A DNA stretch of 64,000 nucleotides from Arthrobacter globiformis. Lineage in GTDB: Bacteria > Actinomycetota > Actinomycetes > Actinomycetales > Micrococcaceae. The notes beneath the pieces were generated by a model. The model saw only the letters and a program-made list of their open reading frames with translations. It did no database searches and had not been told where the DNA came from. This document shows positions 26,042-34,352 of this stretch, piece by piece. Numbering within the stretch: position 1 is the stretch's first letter; every line of letters starts with the position of its first letter. The position numbers were made by a program, and so were the translations under genes. The stretch covers positions 2,108,001 to 2,172,000 of the forward strand of contig NZ_JAUSYZ010000001.1 of NCBI RefSeq assembly GCF_030817195.1, read 5' to 3'.

Positions 26042-26572
26042 ATGGCTGGCGCTCTGCGCAAGACAATGATCTATCTTGGGCTCGCCGACGGCGATGAACA
26101 CTACGAGTCTGAGCTTTCCACCCAGCAAAAGGATGAGGACAACTCAATGGAGCATGACCGTGAAGAGCGCCGCGCGCCGGCGCCGCTCCGAGAGGTCACC
26201 CGTGAAGCGCCACCAGTTGCCGAAGAGGAATACCGCGCACCCGTGACACCCATCAAGCGTGCGGCGTCGAGCCGCGAAGAGACCACCGGACTGCGGCAGA
26301 TCACCACGATCCACCCTCGCTCCTACAACGACGCCAAGCTCATCGGCGAAAGCTTCCGTGACGGTATCCCCGTCATCATGAACGTGACGGACATGGGGGA
26401 GGCGGACGCAAAGCGGCTTGTCGACTTTTCCGCCGGCCTCGTCTTCGGTCTGCGCGGAAGCATCGAGCGCGTGACGAACAAGGTTTTCCTGCTGTCGCCG
26501 TCGTATGTCGAAGTCATCGGAGACGACAAGAAAGCCAGCGAGGCCACCGCCAGCTTCTTCAACCAAAGCTAA
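26042..26572 (+). CDS. sepF: cell-division protein SepF
   Basis: 176 aa. N-terminal amphipathic membrane-binding helix (MAGALRKTMIYLGLAD), an acidic/Pro linker (about 25-85) and the SepF core (RSYNDAKLIGESFRDGIPVIMNVTDM ending DFSAGLVFGLRGSIERVTNKVFLLSP). SepF tethers FtsZ to the membrane in actinobacteria, which lack FtsA. TAGGAG ribosome site upstream of ATG 26042. A 15-bp perfect hairpin follows. Confidence 0.96.
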   Translation: MAGALRKTMIYLGLADGDEHYESELSTQQKDEDNSMEHDREERRAPAPLREVTREAPPVAEEEYRAPVTPIKRAASSREETTGLRQITTIHPRSYNDAKLIGESFRDGIPVIMNVTDMGEADAKRLVDFSAGLVFGLRGSIERVTNKVFLLSPSYVEVIGDDKKASEATASFFNQS

Positions 26573-26584
26573 AAAACGGCTCTT

Positions 26585-26620
26585 CGGATGCCAGGCAGGG
26601 ACGCACCTGCCTGGCATCCG
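26585..26620 (+). terminator. 15-bp perfect hairpin between sepF and yggT
   Basis: Inverted repeat 26585-26599 with 26606-26620 (CGGATGCCAGGCAGG arm), 6-nt loop. No T-run follows, so it may only attenuate, or protect the upstream mRNA end, rather than stop transcription into yggT. Confidence 0.55.
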
Positions 26621-26705
26621 TGCTGAAATAGGGGAGCAGCACAATCTGGCACGATCCCAGGACATGGAAGTGTCCGCGACGAACATGGAGACAATGGGTT
26701 AGCTC

Positions 26706-26993
26706 ATGGGAATACTATTCGGGCTCGTCTACATCGTTCTGCTGTTCATTTTTGTCGCTTTGATTGTCCGCCTCGTCTATGACTGGGTTCAGATGTTCGC
26801 CCGGGAGTGGCGTCCCCGAGGGGTAGCATTGGTGGCGGCTCACGCGGTCTACTCGGTAACCGATCCGCCGCTTAAGGTTCTGCGGCGCCTCATCCCGCCG
26901 CTGCGGCTGGGCGGCGTCTCGCTGGACCTCGGGTTTCTGGTGCTGTTCATCGGCCTGAGCATTGCCATGGCGATCACCAAGTCATTTGCATAA
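26706..26993 (+). CDS. YggT family membrane protein
   Basis: 95 aa with two membrane helices (about 1-25 and 70-92) joined by a basic loop with the family pattern DPPLKVLRRLIPPLRLGGVSLDLGFLVLF. Function uncertain; YggT proteins sit between sepF and divIVA in Gram-positive genomes and are implicated in division or osmotic tolerance. ATG 26706. Confidence 0.92.
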   Translation: MGILFGLVYIVLLFIFVALIVRLVYDWVQMFAREWRPRGVALVAAHAVYSVTDPPLKVLRRLIPPLRLGGVSLDLGFLVLFIGLSIAMAITKSFA

Positions 26994-27161
26994 CTTCATA
27001 TCAGCTTGCCCGTGCCGGGGCCGATCCCCACGGATCCCCGGGCGCAGAAAACCTTTTGTTTGACGCCACAGTGTTGAATTAGAGGAACCAGACCATATTT
27101 AGGTACCGTAGTTTTGACGGCCGGAAGGCCTCCTGACGAACTAGACCAACGAGGTGACCAG

Positions 27162-27857
27162 ATGGCTTTGACGCCAGAAGACGTTGTCAACAAGCGCTTT
27201 CAGCCGACCAAGTTCCGCGAAGGCTATGACCAGGATGAAGTTGACGACTTCCTGGACGAGATCGTCGTTGAACTGCGGCGCCTGAACCAGGAGAACGAAG
27301 AACTTCGCAAGAAGCTGGCCGAAGGCGGCTCCGGATCGCCGGCTGCCACCTCCGCCGTCGCCCCTGTCGTTGAGAAGGTTCCCGCACCGTCCAAGTCCGA
27401 GAAGGATGAAGCGCGTGCGAAGGCCGAAGCTGAGGCCAAGGCCGCCGAAGCTGCCAAGAAGAAGGAAGCCGAGCAGGCCGCACCGGTTGCAGCCCCGGCA
27501 CCCGCCGTCACCAGCAGCAACGTCTCCGAGTCCGCTGCCGGCCTGCTGGCCATGGCACAGCAGATGCACGACCGCCACGTGGCCGAGGGCCAGCAGCAGC
27601 GCGACAAGATCATCGCAGAAGCACAGATCGAAGCCAGCAGCCTGGTCAACGACGCGCAGGAGAAGTCCCGCAAGATCCTGGGCGCCCTTGAGCAGCAGCG
27701 TTCTGTCCTCGAGCGCAAGGTGGAGCAGCTGCGCGGCTTCGAACGCGACTACCGCTCACGCCTGAAGGCCTACATCGAGGGCCAGCTGCGCGACCTGGAC
27801 GCCCGTGGTTCCGTTGCCGCCCCTGAGGTTGGCGAAAGCAGCAGCGCCGCCGTTTAG
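27162..27857 (+). CDS. divIVA: DivIVA / Wag31 polar scaffold protein
   Basis: 231 aa from ATG 27162, preceded by a GAGGTGA ribosome site. The N-terminal lipid-binding domain LTPEDVVNKRFQPTKFREGYDQDEVDDFLDEI is diagnostic. A first coiled coil, a Lys/Ala/Pro-rich linker (about 60-125) and a second long coiled coil (about 135-215) follow. It senses negatively curved membrane and recruits polar growth and division proteins. Wag31 is a known Ser/Thr-kinase substrate in mycobacteria, so the PASTA kinase here could act on it (inference). Confidence 0.95.
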   Translation: MALTPEDVVNKRFQPTKFREGYDQDEVDDFLDEIVVELRRLNQENEELRKKLAEGGSGSPAATSAVAPVVEKVPAPSKSEKDEARAKAEAEAKAAEAAKKKEAEQAAPVAAPAPAVTSSNVSESAAGLLAMAQQMHDRHVAEGQQQRDKIIAEAQIEASSLVNDAQEKSRKILGALEQQRSVLERKVEQLRGFERDYRSRLKAYIEGQLRDLDARGSVAAPEVGESSSAAV

Positions 27858-27869
27858 CACGTATTCTGA

Positions 27870-27907
27870 AGGCCGGTGGCTGAGGATTCCTCGGCCACCG
27901 GCTTTTG
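27870..27907 (+). terminator. rho-independent terminator after divIVA
   Basis: 14-bp stem (27872-27885 with 27889-27902, GCCGGTGGC outer arm) with one mismatch, 3-nt loop, followed by TTTT. Ends the division transcript before lspA. Confidence 0.8.
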
Positions 27908-27939
27908 CCATTAACGACGGTTCCCCGAATGAAAGCACC

Positions 27940-28512
27940 ATGACTGACGACCTTGCCGCTGACGCAGCGCACCCAGCTTCATCATCACCGCGGCCACGGC
28001 GCGCCGTCCTGTTGTCCGTGTTCGCCGGACTGGCAGTTTTCGCTTACGTCTTTGACCAGCTCACCAAACTGTGGGTCACCAGCACCATGGTGGAGGGCGA
28101 ACGGATTCCCGTGCTGCCCCCGCTGCTGCACTGGTACTACATCCGGAACTCCGGCGCGGCGTTCTCCATCGGGGAGAACGTGACCTGGGTGTTCACGATC
28201 ATCATGGTGGTGGTCGCCGCCGCCATCCTGTTCCAGCTGCGCAAGCTCGGTTCCGCGTGGTGGGCGCTGGCGCTGGGGCTGCTGTTTGGCGGCGCCCTGG
28301 GGAACCTGACCGACCGGCTGTTCCGTGACCCGTCCTTCGGAATGGGGCACGTTGTGGACTTCATCCAGCTGCCCAACTTTGCGATCTTCAACATCGCCGA
28401 CTCCGCCGTCGTGTCATCCGTGGCCATCATCTGCCTGCTGACCCTGCGGGGGATTGCCCTCGACGGATCGCACCACAGCGTCGAAAAGCGGAACGGGACC
28501 GGCGATGTCTGA
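27940..28512 (+). CDS. lspA: lipoprotein signal peptidase (signal peptidase II)
   Basis: 190 aa from ATG 27940. Four membrane helices and the two catalytic Asp motifs: GNLTDRLFRDP (Asp about 125) and FNIADSAV (Asp about 154), plus NSGAAFSI. Cleaves lipoprotein precursors just before the lipid-modified Cys; the lipoprotein at 5209-5754 would be a substrate. Overlaps the next start by 8 nt, giving a coupled lspA-rluD pair. Confidence 0.95.
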   Translation: MTDDLAADAAHPASSSPRPRRAVLLSVFAGLAVFAYVFDQLTKLWVTSTMVEGERIPVLPPLLHWYYIRNSGAAFSIGENVTWVFTIIMVVVAAAILFQLRKLGSAWWALALGLLFGGALGNLTDRLFRDPSFGMGHVVDFIQLPNFAIFNIADSAVVSSVAIICLLTLRGIALDGSHHSVEKRNGTGDV

Positions 28513-29431
28513 GCGGGTGGTGGTGCCCGAGGAGCTGGACGGGACCCGCGTGGACGCCGGCCTGGCCAAACTGATGGGCATGTCCCGATCGTTCGCCGCA
28601 ACGCTGATAGCCGAAGGCAACGTCGTCAGCGGCGGCAAACCGGTGGGCAAGTCCGCCAAACTCGCGTCCGGCGCCGTGCTGCACGTGACGGTCCCCGAGC
28701 GCCGGGATCCCCTTGAAGTCGTGGAGGAAGTTGTGGAAGGCCTGAAGATCCTGCTGGATGACGACGACTTTGTGGTGGTCGACAAGCCGGTGGGGGTCGC
28801 GGCGCACCCGTCCCCGGGCTGGGTTGGACCCACCGTCGTCGGCGGACTCGCCGGGGCCGGCTACCGCATCTCCACCTCCGGCTCCGCCGAGCGCGCCGGC
28901 ATCGTCCACCGCCTCGACGTCGGGACCTCCGGGGTGATGGTGGTGGCCAAGACAGAACCTGCCTACACCGCCCTCAAGCGGGCGTTCAAGGAACGCACCG
29001 TGGACAAGGTCTACCACGCGGTGGTCCAGGGCCTGCCGGACCCCCTGGAGGGCACCATCGACGCCCCGATCGGCCGGCATCCCGGCCACGACTGGCGCTT
29101 CGCCGTCATCGAGGACGGCCGGCCATCGGTGACGCACTACGAGGTCCTCGAGGCGTTCGGCAAGGCCACCCTGGTGGAGGTGCACCTGGAGACCGGCCGG
29201 ACCCACCAGATCAGGGTCCATTTCGCCGCGCTCCGGCATCCCTGTGCCGGAGACCTCACCTACGGGGCCGACCCGCGGCTCGCTGCCACCCTAGGGCTCA
29301 CCCGCCAGTGGCTGCACGCCCGTGAACTGGGCTTTGACCACCCGCGCACCGGGGAACGCGTCACCGTGACCAGCGAGTACCCCGAGGACCTCGCCTACGC
29401 ATTGGAAGTCCTGGGCACCGGCAAGGCCTGA
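28505..29431 (+). CDS. RluA/RluD family rRNA pseudouridine synthase
   Basis: 308 aa from ATG 28505. An S4-like RNA-binding domain (about 1-75) precedes the catalytic domain with GIVHRLDVGTSGVMVVAKT, whose Asp attacks the uridine, and the C-terminal LETGRTHQIRVHFA. Probably modifies 23S rRNA helix 69 like RluD, by analogy. Usual neighbour of lspA. Confidence 0.94.
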   Translation: MSERVVVPEELDGTRVDAGLAKLMGMSRSFAATLIAEGNVVSGGKPVGKSAKLASGAVLHVTVPERRDPLEVVEEVVEGLKILLDDDDFVVVDKPVGVAAHPSPGWVGPTVVGGLAGAGYRISTSGSAERAGIVHRLDVGTSGVMVVAKTEPAYTALKRAFKERTVDKVYHAVVQGLPDPLEGTIDAPIGRHPGHDWRFAVIEDGRPSVTHYEVLEAFGKATLVEVHLETGRTHQIRVHFAALRHPCAGDLTYGADPRLAATLGLTRQWLHARELGFDHPRTGERVTVTSEYPEDLAYALEVLGTGKA

Positions 29432-29483
29432 GCCTGCGGCACGCCGGCATTAATTGTCAGGGGGTCGGCACTAGAATGGTCCG

Positions 29484-32400
29484 GTGACTTCCAGCAATGA
29501 CTCGTTCGTACATCTCCACACCCACACCGAGTACTCGATGCTGGACGGCGCCGCGAGGCTCGGGGAGCTGTTCGATGAAACGGAGCGGCTGGGGATGCCC
29601 GCCCTGGCGACCACCGACCACGGCTACCTCTTCGGTGCCTTTGACTTCTGGCGGAAGGCCACCGACAAGGGCATCAAGCCCATCATCGGCGTGGAAGCGT
29701 ATGTGACTCCCGGGACTGCGCGCGGCGACAAGTCCCGCGTCCGCTGGGGTGACGAGAGCCAGCGAAAGGACGACGTCTCCGGCGGCGGCTCCTACACCCA
29801 CATGACCCTGCTGAGCTACAACAATGTGGGCATGCGGAACCTGTTCCGCGCCTCCTCGATCGCCTCCCTGGATTCGGTCTTCGGCAAGTGGCCCCGGCTG
29901 GACCGGGAGCTGCTGAACACCTACTCCGAAGGGCTCATCGCCACCACCGGCTGCCCCTCGGGCGAGGTCCAGACCCGGCTGCGGCTAGGCCAGTACCGCG
30001 AAGCCCTGGAAGCCGCTGCGGAGTTCCGGGACATCTTCGGTGCGGAGAACTACTTCTGCGAACTCATGGACCACGGGCTGGACATTGAACGCCGGGTCAC
30101 CGGTGACCTCCTGCGGCTGGCCAAGGAGCTGAACCTCCCGCTCGTTGCCACCAACGACCTCCACTACACCCACGAGCATGATGCCAAGGCGCACGAGGCA
30201 CTGCTGGCCATCCAGTCCGGCTCCACGCTGCTCGAACCCACGTACGACAACGGCGGCTCCCGGTTCGCGTTCTCCGGCAGCGGATACTACCTGAAGTCGC
30301 CGCGGGAAATGCGCGAGCTGTTCCGCGACCACCCCGAGGCGTGCGACAACACTCTCCTGATCGCCGAGCGGTGCGAGGTGTCCTTCAACACCGGTGCCAA
30401 CTACATGCCCCGGTTCCCCTGCCCCGAGGGCGAGGACGAAACGTCCTGGCTGGTCAAGGAGGTCGACAAGGGCCTCCATTACCGCTACCCCCAGGGCATC
30501 CCGGACAAGGTCCGCAAGCAGGCCGACTACGAGCTCGAAGTCATCACCTCGATGGGCTTCCCGGGCTATTTCCTCGTGGTGGCGGACTTCATCAACTGGG
30601 CCAAGAACAACGGCATCCGGGTGGGTCCCGGACGTGGCTCCGGTGCAGGCTCCATGGTGGCCTACGCCATGCGCATCACCGACCTTGACCCACTGCACCA
30701 CGGCTTGATCTTCGAGCGGTTCCTGAACCCTGACCGCGTCTCCATGCCTGACTTCGACGTCGACTTCGATGACCGGCGCCGTCCCGAGGTCATCGACTAT
30801 GTGACCCGGAAATACGGCGACGAGCGCGTAGCCATGATCGTCACGTACGGCACCATCAAGACCAAGCAGGCGCTGAAGGACTCCTCCCGCGTGCTCGGCT
30901 ACCCCTTCAGCATGGGTGAACAGCTGACCAAGGCACTGCCGCCGGCCGTGATGGCGAAGGATATTCCGCTTGCCGACATTCAGAACAAGGACGCCAAGCG
31001 CTACAGCGAGGCGGGGGATTTCCGGCAGCTGATCAGCACGGACCCCGAGGCTGCCAAGGTTTTCGAGACCGCACTGGGCATTGAGGGCCTGAAGCGGCAA
31101 TGGGGCGTGCACGCGGCCGGCGTGATCATGTCCTCGGACCCCATCATCGACGTCATTCCGATCATGCGCCGCTTCCAGGACGGCCAGGTCATCACCCAGT
31201 TCGACTATCCGACGTCCGAAGGCCTCGGCCTGATCAAGATGGACTTCCTTGGGCTGCGAAACCTGACGATCATTTCCGATGCACTGGAAAACATCAAGAT
31301 GAACCGCGGCGTCGATCTGGACCTCGAAACCCTGGAGTTGGACGACGCGGCGTCCTACGAGTTGCTGGCCCGCGGTGACACGCTGGGCGTTTTCCAGCTC
31401 GATGGCGGCCCCATGCGGTCCCTGCTCAAACTCATGAAGCCTGACAACTTCGAAGACATCTCCGCCGTGCTCGCGCTGTACCGCCCGGGACCCATGGGCG
31501 CCAACGCACACACCGACTACGCGCTGCGCAAGAACGGGATCCAGGAAGTCATCCCCATCCACCCGGAACTCGAGGAACCCCTCAAGGAGATCCTCGGCGG
31601 CACGTTCGGCCTCATCGTGTACCAGGAGCAGGTTATGGCCGTGGCGCAGAAGCTCGCCGGCTATTCCCTCGGCCAGGCAGACATCCTGCGCCGCGCCATG
31701 GGTAAGAAGAAGAAGTCCGAGCTGGACAAGCAGTTTGCCGGCTTCTCCCAGGGCATGCAGGACAACGGCTACTCCATGGAGGCCGTCAAGACCCTGTGGG
31801 ACATCCTGCTGCCCTTCTCCGACTACGCCTTCAACAAGGCCCACTCGGCCGCGTACGGCGTGATCTCGTACTGGACGGCGTACCTGAAGGCGCACTACGC
31901 GCCGGAGTACATGGCCGCGCTGCTGACCTCGGTCGGCGACGACAAGGACAAGTCCGCGATCTACCTCAACGAATGCCGGCGCATGGGCATCACGGTGCTG
32001 CCGCCGGACGTCAACGAGTCCGCCCTGAACTTCACCCCAGTGGGGGAGGACATCCGCTTCGGCATGGGCGCCATCCGCAACGTCGGCGTCAACGTGGTCG
32101 AGGCCATGGTGGCCGCGCGCGAAAAAGAAGGCGCCTACAGTTCCTTCAAGGACTACCTCATGAAGGTCCCGGCAGTGGTGTGCAACAAGCGCACCATCGA
32201 ATCGCTGATCAAGGCCGGAGCCTTTGACTCGCTGGGCCACCACCGCCGCGCTCTGGCGATGATCCACGAAGAAGCCATCGACTCGGTCATTACCCTCAAG
32301 CGCAACGAGGCCATCGGCCAGTTCGATCTCTTTGCCGGCTTCGACGAGGCCGAGTCCGAGTCGTCGCTCAGCATCGAGATCCCCGACCTGCCGGAATGGG

Positions 32401-33041
32401 AAAAGAAGGACAAGCTCGCATTCGAGCGGGACATGCTGGGCCTGTACGTCTCAGACCACCCGCTGCAGGGCCTGGAAGGCGTCCTGAGCCAGCACGCCGA
32501 CCAGTCCATCACCTCGATCATCGCGGAGGACGGGCCACAGGACGGCGCCATCGTCACGATCGCGGGCATGATCACCTCACTGAGCCGCCGGATCGCCAAG
32601 GCCAGCGGCAACGCCTATGCCCGGGCGGAGATCGAGGACCTCGGCGGTTCCATGGAGGTCATGTTCTTCGGCCAGGTCTACGGGCCGATTGCCTCGGTTC
32701 TCGCCGAGGACCTGATCGTAGTGGTGAAGGGCCGGCTGCAGCGGCGTGACGACGGTGCCGTGACCCTGAACTGCATGGAGCTCTCCGTCCCGGACCTGAG
32801 CCAGGGCACCAATGGACCGCTGGTGATCACCATGCCCACGCACAAGGCCACCGAGGCCGTGGTCACAGAACTGGGGGACGTGCTGCGCAACCACCGCGGC
32901 AACTCCGAGGTCCGGGTGAACCTGCAGGGCGACAGCCGGATCGAGGTCATGGCGCTTCCCGTGCACCTGCGCGTGAATCCGAACCCGTCACTGTTCGGGG
33001 ACCTGAAGGTGCTGCTGGGCCCGGCCTGCCTGGACGCCTAG
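29484..33041 (+). CDS. dnaE: DNA polymerase III subunit alpha
   Basis: 1185 aa replicative polymerase. N-terminal PHP domain (HLHTHTEYSMLDG, TTDHGYLFG), palm with the catalytic acidic residues in MPDFDVDFDDRRRPEV (Asp about 423, 425, 427), GPGRGSGAGSMVAYA, a tau-binding or finger region with FNKAHSAAYG, and an OB-fold near the C-terminus (VTIAGMITSLSRR). GTG start with a TAGAAT -10 element ending 6 nt before it, so the mRNA is probably leaderless. It is the DnaE1-type replicase rather than the error-prone ImuC (DnaE2), given its length and location. Confidence 0.97.
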   Translation: MTSSNDSFVHLHTHTEYSMLDGAARLGELFDETERLGMPALATTDHGYLFGAFDFWRKATDKGIKPIIGVEAYVTPGTARGDKSRVRWGDESQRKDDVSGGGSYTHMTLLSYNNVGMRNLFRASSIASLDSVFGKWPRLDRELLNTYSEGLIATTGCPSGEVQTRLRLGQYREALEAAAEFRDIFGAENYFCELMDHGLDIERRVTGDLLRLAKELNLPLVATNDLHYTHEHDAKAHEALLAIQSGSTLLEPTYDNGGSRFAFSGSGYYLKSPREMRELFRDHPEACDNTLLIAERCEVSFNTGANYMPRFPCPEGEDETSWLVKEVDKGLHYRYPQGIPDKVRKQADYELEVITSMGFPGYFLVVADFINWAKNNGIRVGPGRGSGAGSMVAYAMRITDLDPLHHGLIFERFLNPDRVSMPDFDVDFDDRRRPEVIDYVTRKYGDERVAMIVTYGTIKTKQALKDSSRVLGYPFSMGEQLTKALPPAVMAKDIPLADIQNKDAKRYSEAGDFRQLISTDPEAAKVFETALGIEGLKRQWGVHAAGVIMSSDPIIDVIPIMRRFQDGQVITQFDYPTSEGLGLIKMDFLGLRNLTIISDALENIKMNRGVDLDLETLELDDAASYELLARGDTLGVFQLDGGPMRSLLKLMKPDNFEDISAVLALYRPGPMGANAHTDYALRKNGIQEVIPIHPELEEPLKEILGGTFGLIVYQEQVMAVAQKLAGYSLGQADILRRAMGKKKKSELDKQFAGFSQGMQDNGYSMEAVKTLWDILLPFSDYAFNKAHSAAYGVISYWTAYLKAHYAPEYMAALLTSVGDDKDKSAIYLNECRRMGITVLPPDVNESALNFTPVGEDIRFGMGAIRNVGVNVVEAMVAAREKEGAYSSFKDYLMKVPAVVCNKRTIESLIKAGAFDSLGHHRRALAMIHEEAIDSVITLKRNEAIGQFDLFAGFDEAESESSLSIEIPDLPEWEKKDKLAFERDMLGLYVSDHPLQGLEGVLSQHADQSITSIIAEDGPQDGAIVTIAGMITSLSRRIAKASGNAYARAEIEDLGGSMEVMFFGQVYGPIASVLAEDLIVVVKGRLQRRDDGAVTLNCMELSVPDLSQGTNGPLVITMPTHKATEAVVTELGDVLRNHRGNSEVRVNLQGDSRIEVMALPVHLRVNPNPSLFGDLKVLLGPACLDA

Positions 33042-33056
33042 ACTTTCCTGCGTCCA

Positions 33057-33090
33057 GGTCCCGCAGCCGTTCGGTTCCCGCAGCCGTTCA
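33057..33090 (-). repeat. 17-bp tandem repeat x2 ending on the flavin reductase stop codon
   Basis: Two adjacent 17-bp units (33057-33073 and 33074-33090) share CCCGCAGCCGTTC on the plus strand. The second contains the TGA of the minus-strand gene. Read from that gene, its stop region is duplicated just downstream. Confidence 0.75.
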
Positions 33091-33588
33091 GATTTCGTAG
33101 TCCAGCGGAACGGGCTGCCCGTAGGTTCCGGAGTGATAGAGCAGCGGTGAGCCGTCCTCGCCAACCTGCCCTTCCACCACTTCGACCACCACTACGGCGT
33201 TGTTCTCGAAGGACAGGCGCATCTGGATCTTGCCGATCAGCCAGCCGGAAACGTCCTTGAGTACCGGCACGTCATAGGGTCCATGAGCCCAGTGGTCGCC
33301 GGAGAAGCGTTCCTTGGTGCGGGCGAACCGGTCGGCCAGCTCCTGGTTCTCGAGCCCCAGCATGTGCACGCCGATATACGCGGTGTTGGCCACCGCCGGC
33401 CACGAGCTGGAACTGCGCGCCATGTTGAAAGTGAATCGCGGCGGTTTGGCGGAAAGGGAGGCAACGGAGGTTGCCGTGAAGCCGTAGGGAACCCCGTCAT
33501 AGTTCACGGTGATGATGGCCACGCCCGCTGCGTGCCGGCGGAACATCTCTTTGAACGTGCCCTCGAAGGCGTCATCATCTGAGGTCAC
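33088..33588 (-). CDS. flavin reductase (FMN-binding split-barrel) family protein
   Basis: 166 aa from GTG 33588 (GGGAG ribosome site about 10 nt upstream); the open frame extends 41 codons further but has no family homology there. Typical motifs: FRRHAAGVAIITV, PYGFTATSVASLSAKPPRFTFNMARSSSSWPAV and a C-terminal P-L-L-Y-H-S-G-T-Y. Members reduce FMN with NAD(P)H or supply FMNH2 to monooxygenases; the partner is not apparent here. Convergent with dnaE. Confidence 0.88.
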   Translation of the reverse strand: MTSDDDAFEGTFKEMFRRHAAGVAIITVNYDGVPYGFTATSVASLSAKPPRFTFNMARSSSSWPAVANTAYIGVHMLGLENQELADRFARTKERFSGDHWAHGPYDVPVLKDVSGWLIGKIQMRLSFENNAVVVVEVVEGQVGEDGSPLLYHSGTYGQPVPLDYEI

Positions 33589-33727
33589 TGGAATCGATCT
33601 CCCTACTGCATCCGTGCCGATTGAGTCTCTAAGTACAAGACTATGGGGCTTCCGGGCGGATAGGACATTCACTTGGCCCGCAGGCACGTGGTGCGGAATG
33701 CCCGCCAACATTTGTTAACGTTTCTTC

Positions 33728-34300
33728 ATGACCCAGCCTGCACCCCTCCCTCCGGTCCGCCCCTCTGACGGGGCCCAGGGCGCCCGGCGGCGGCCCGGCA
33801 AGGGCTGGGCGTGGGCGGCTGGAATCATCGCTGCCGGCATCCCGGCCGGGCTCCTCTGGTGGCTCCTGGCCCCGGGCGGGCAAAACCTCATTTCGGGAAA
33901 CTCCGCGCTCTCCTCCGGGACAAACACCGAGGGCTGGTTGCCCCGGGACCTGGTGCTGGCAGGACTGTTTGTCTTTGCGGGCTGCCTGGTGGCTGTGCTG
34001 TTGTCCGGCCGCCGGGACGGCGGGACCCGGCGGATGCTGCTGCTCTCCGTCGCGGCAAGCGCAGCGGCGGCGGCCCTGGCATGGCAGACCGGCGTGCTGG
34101 CGGGCCTCTGGCTGGGAGGCCCGCAGGACACGTCGGCGAACGCGAGCGTGGCCTTCTCGCTGCGGTCCCTGACCGTCCTTGTCCTGTGGCCGGCGGCTGT
34201 TGCCGCCGGCTTCTTCGTCCTGCGCATCATCAGCCTCCTGCGTGCCTCCGTGGACCACGAGCCGGAAGGTAACAGCGGCGACGGCCGCGCGTGGCAGTAG
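33728..34300 (+). CDS. hypothetical four-helix membrane protein
   Basis: 190 aa. A Pro/basic cytoplasmic start, then four predicted membrane helices (about 25-48, 77-95, 104-125 and 150-172) with an extracytoplasmic loop after the first (GGQNLISGNSALSSG). Family not recognised with confidence; it resembles small actinobacterial DUF membrane proteins with a DUF2567-like layout. A TAACGT -10-like element ends 6 nt before the ATG (leaderless). It precedes hisD but has no obvious functional link to it. Confidence 0.75.
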   Translation: MTQPAPLPPVRPSDGAQGARRRPGKGWAWAAGIIAAGIPAGLLWWLLAPGGQNLISGNSALSSGTNTEGWLPRDLVLAGLFVFAGCLVAVLLSGRRDGGTRRMLLLSVAASAAAAALAWQTGVLAGLWLGGPQDTSANASVAFSLRSLTVLVLWPAAVAAGFFVLRIISLLRASVDHEPEGNSGDGRAWQ

Positions 34301-34352
34301 GGTGGCGGTAACAGACGTCGGGGTGTGCGGCCGCGGCGCGTAAAATGTACGG

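Noticed and set aside
29985..32267. 760-codon minus-strand frame opposite dnaE
   Set aside because: Antisense shadow of the conserved dnaE; no recognisable protein features.
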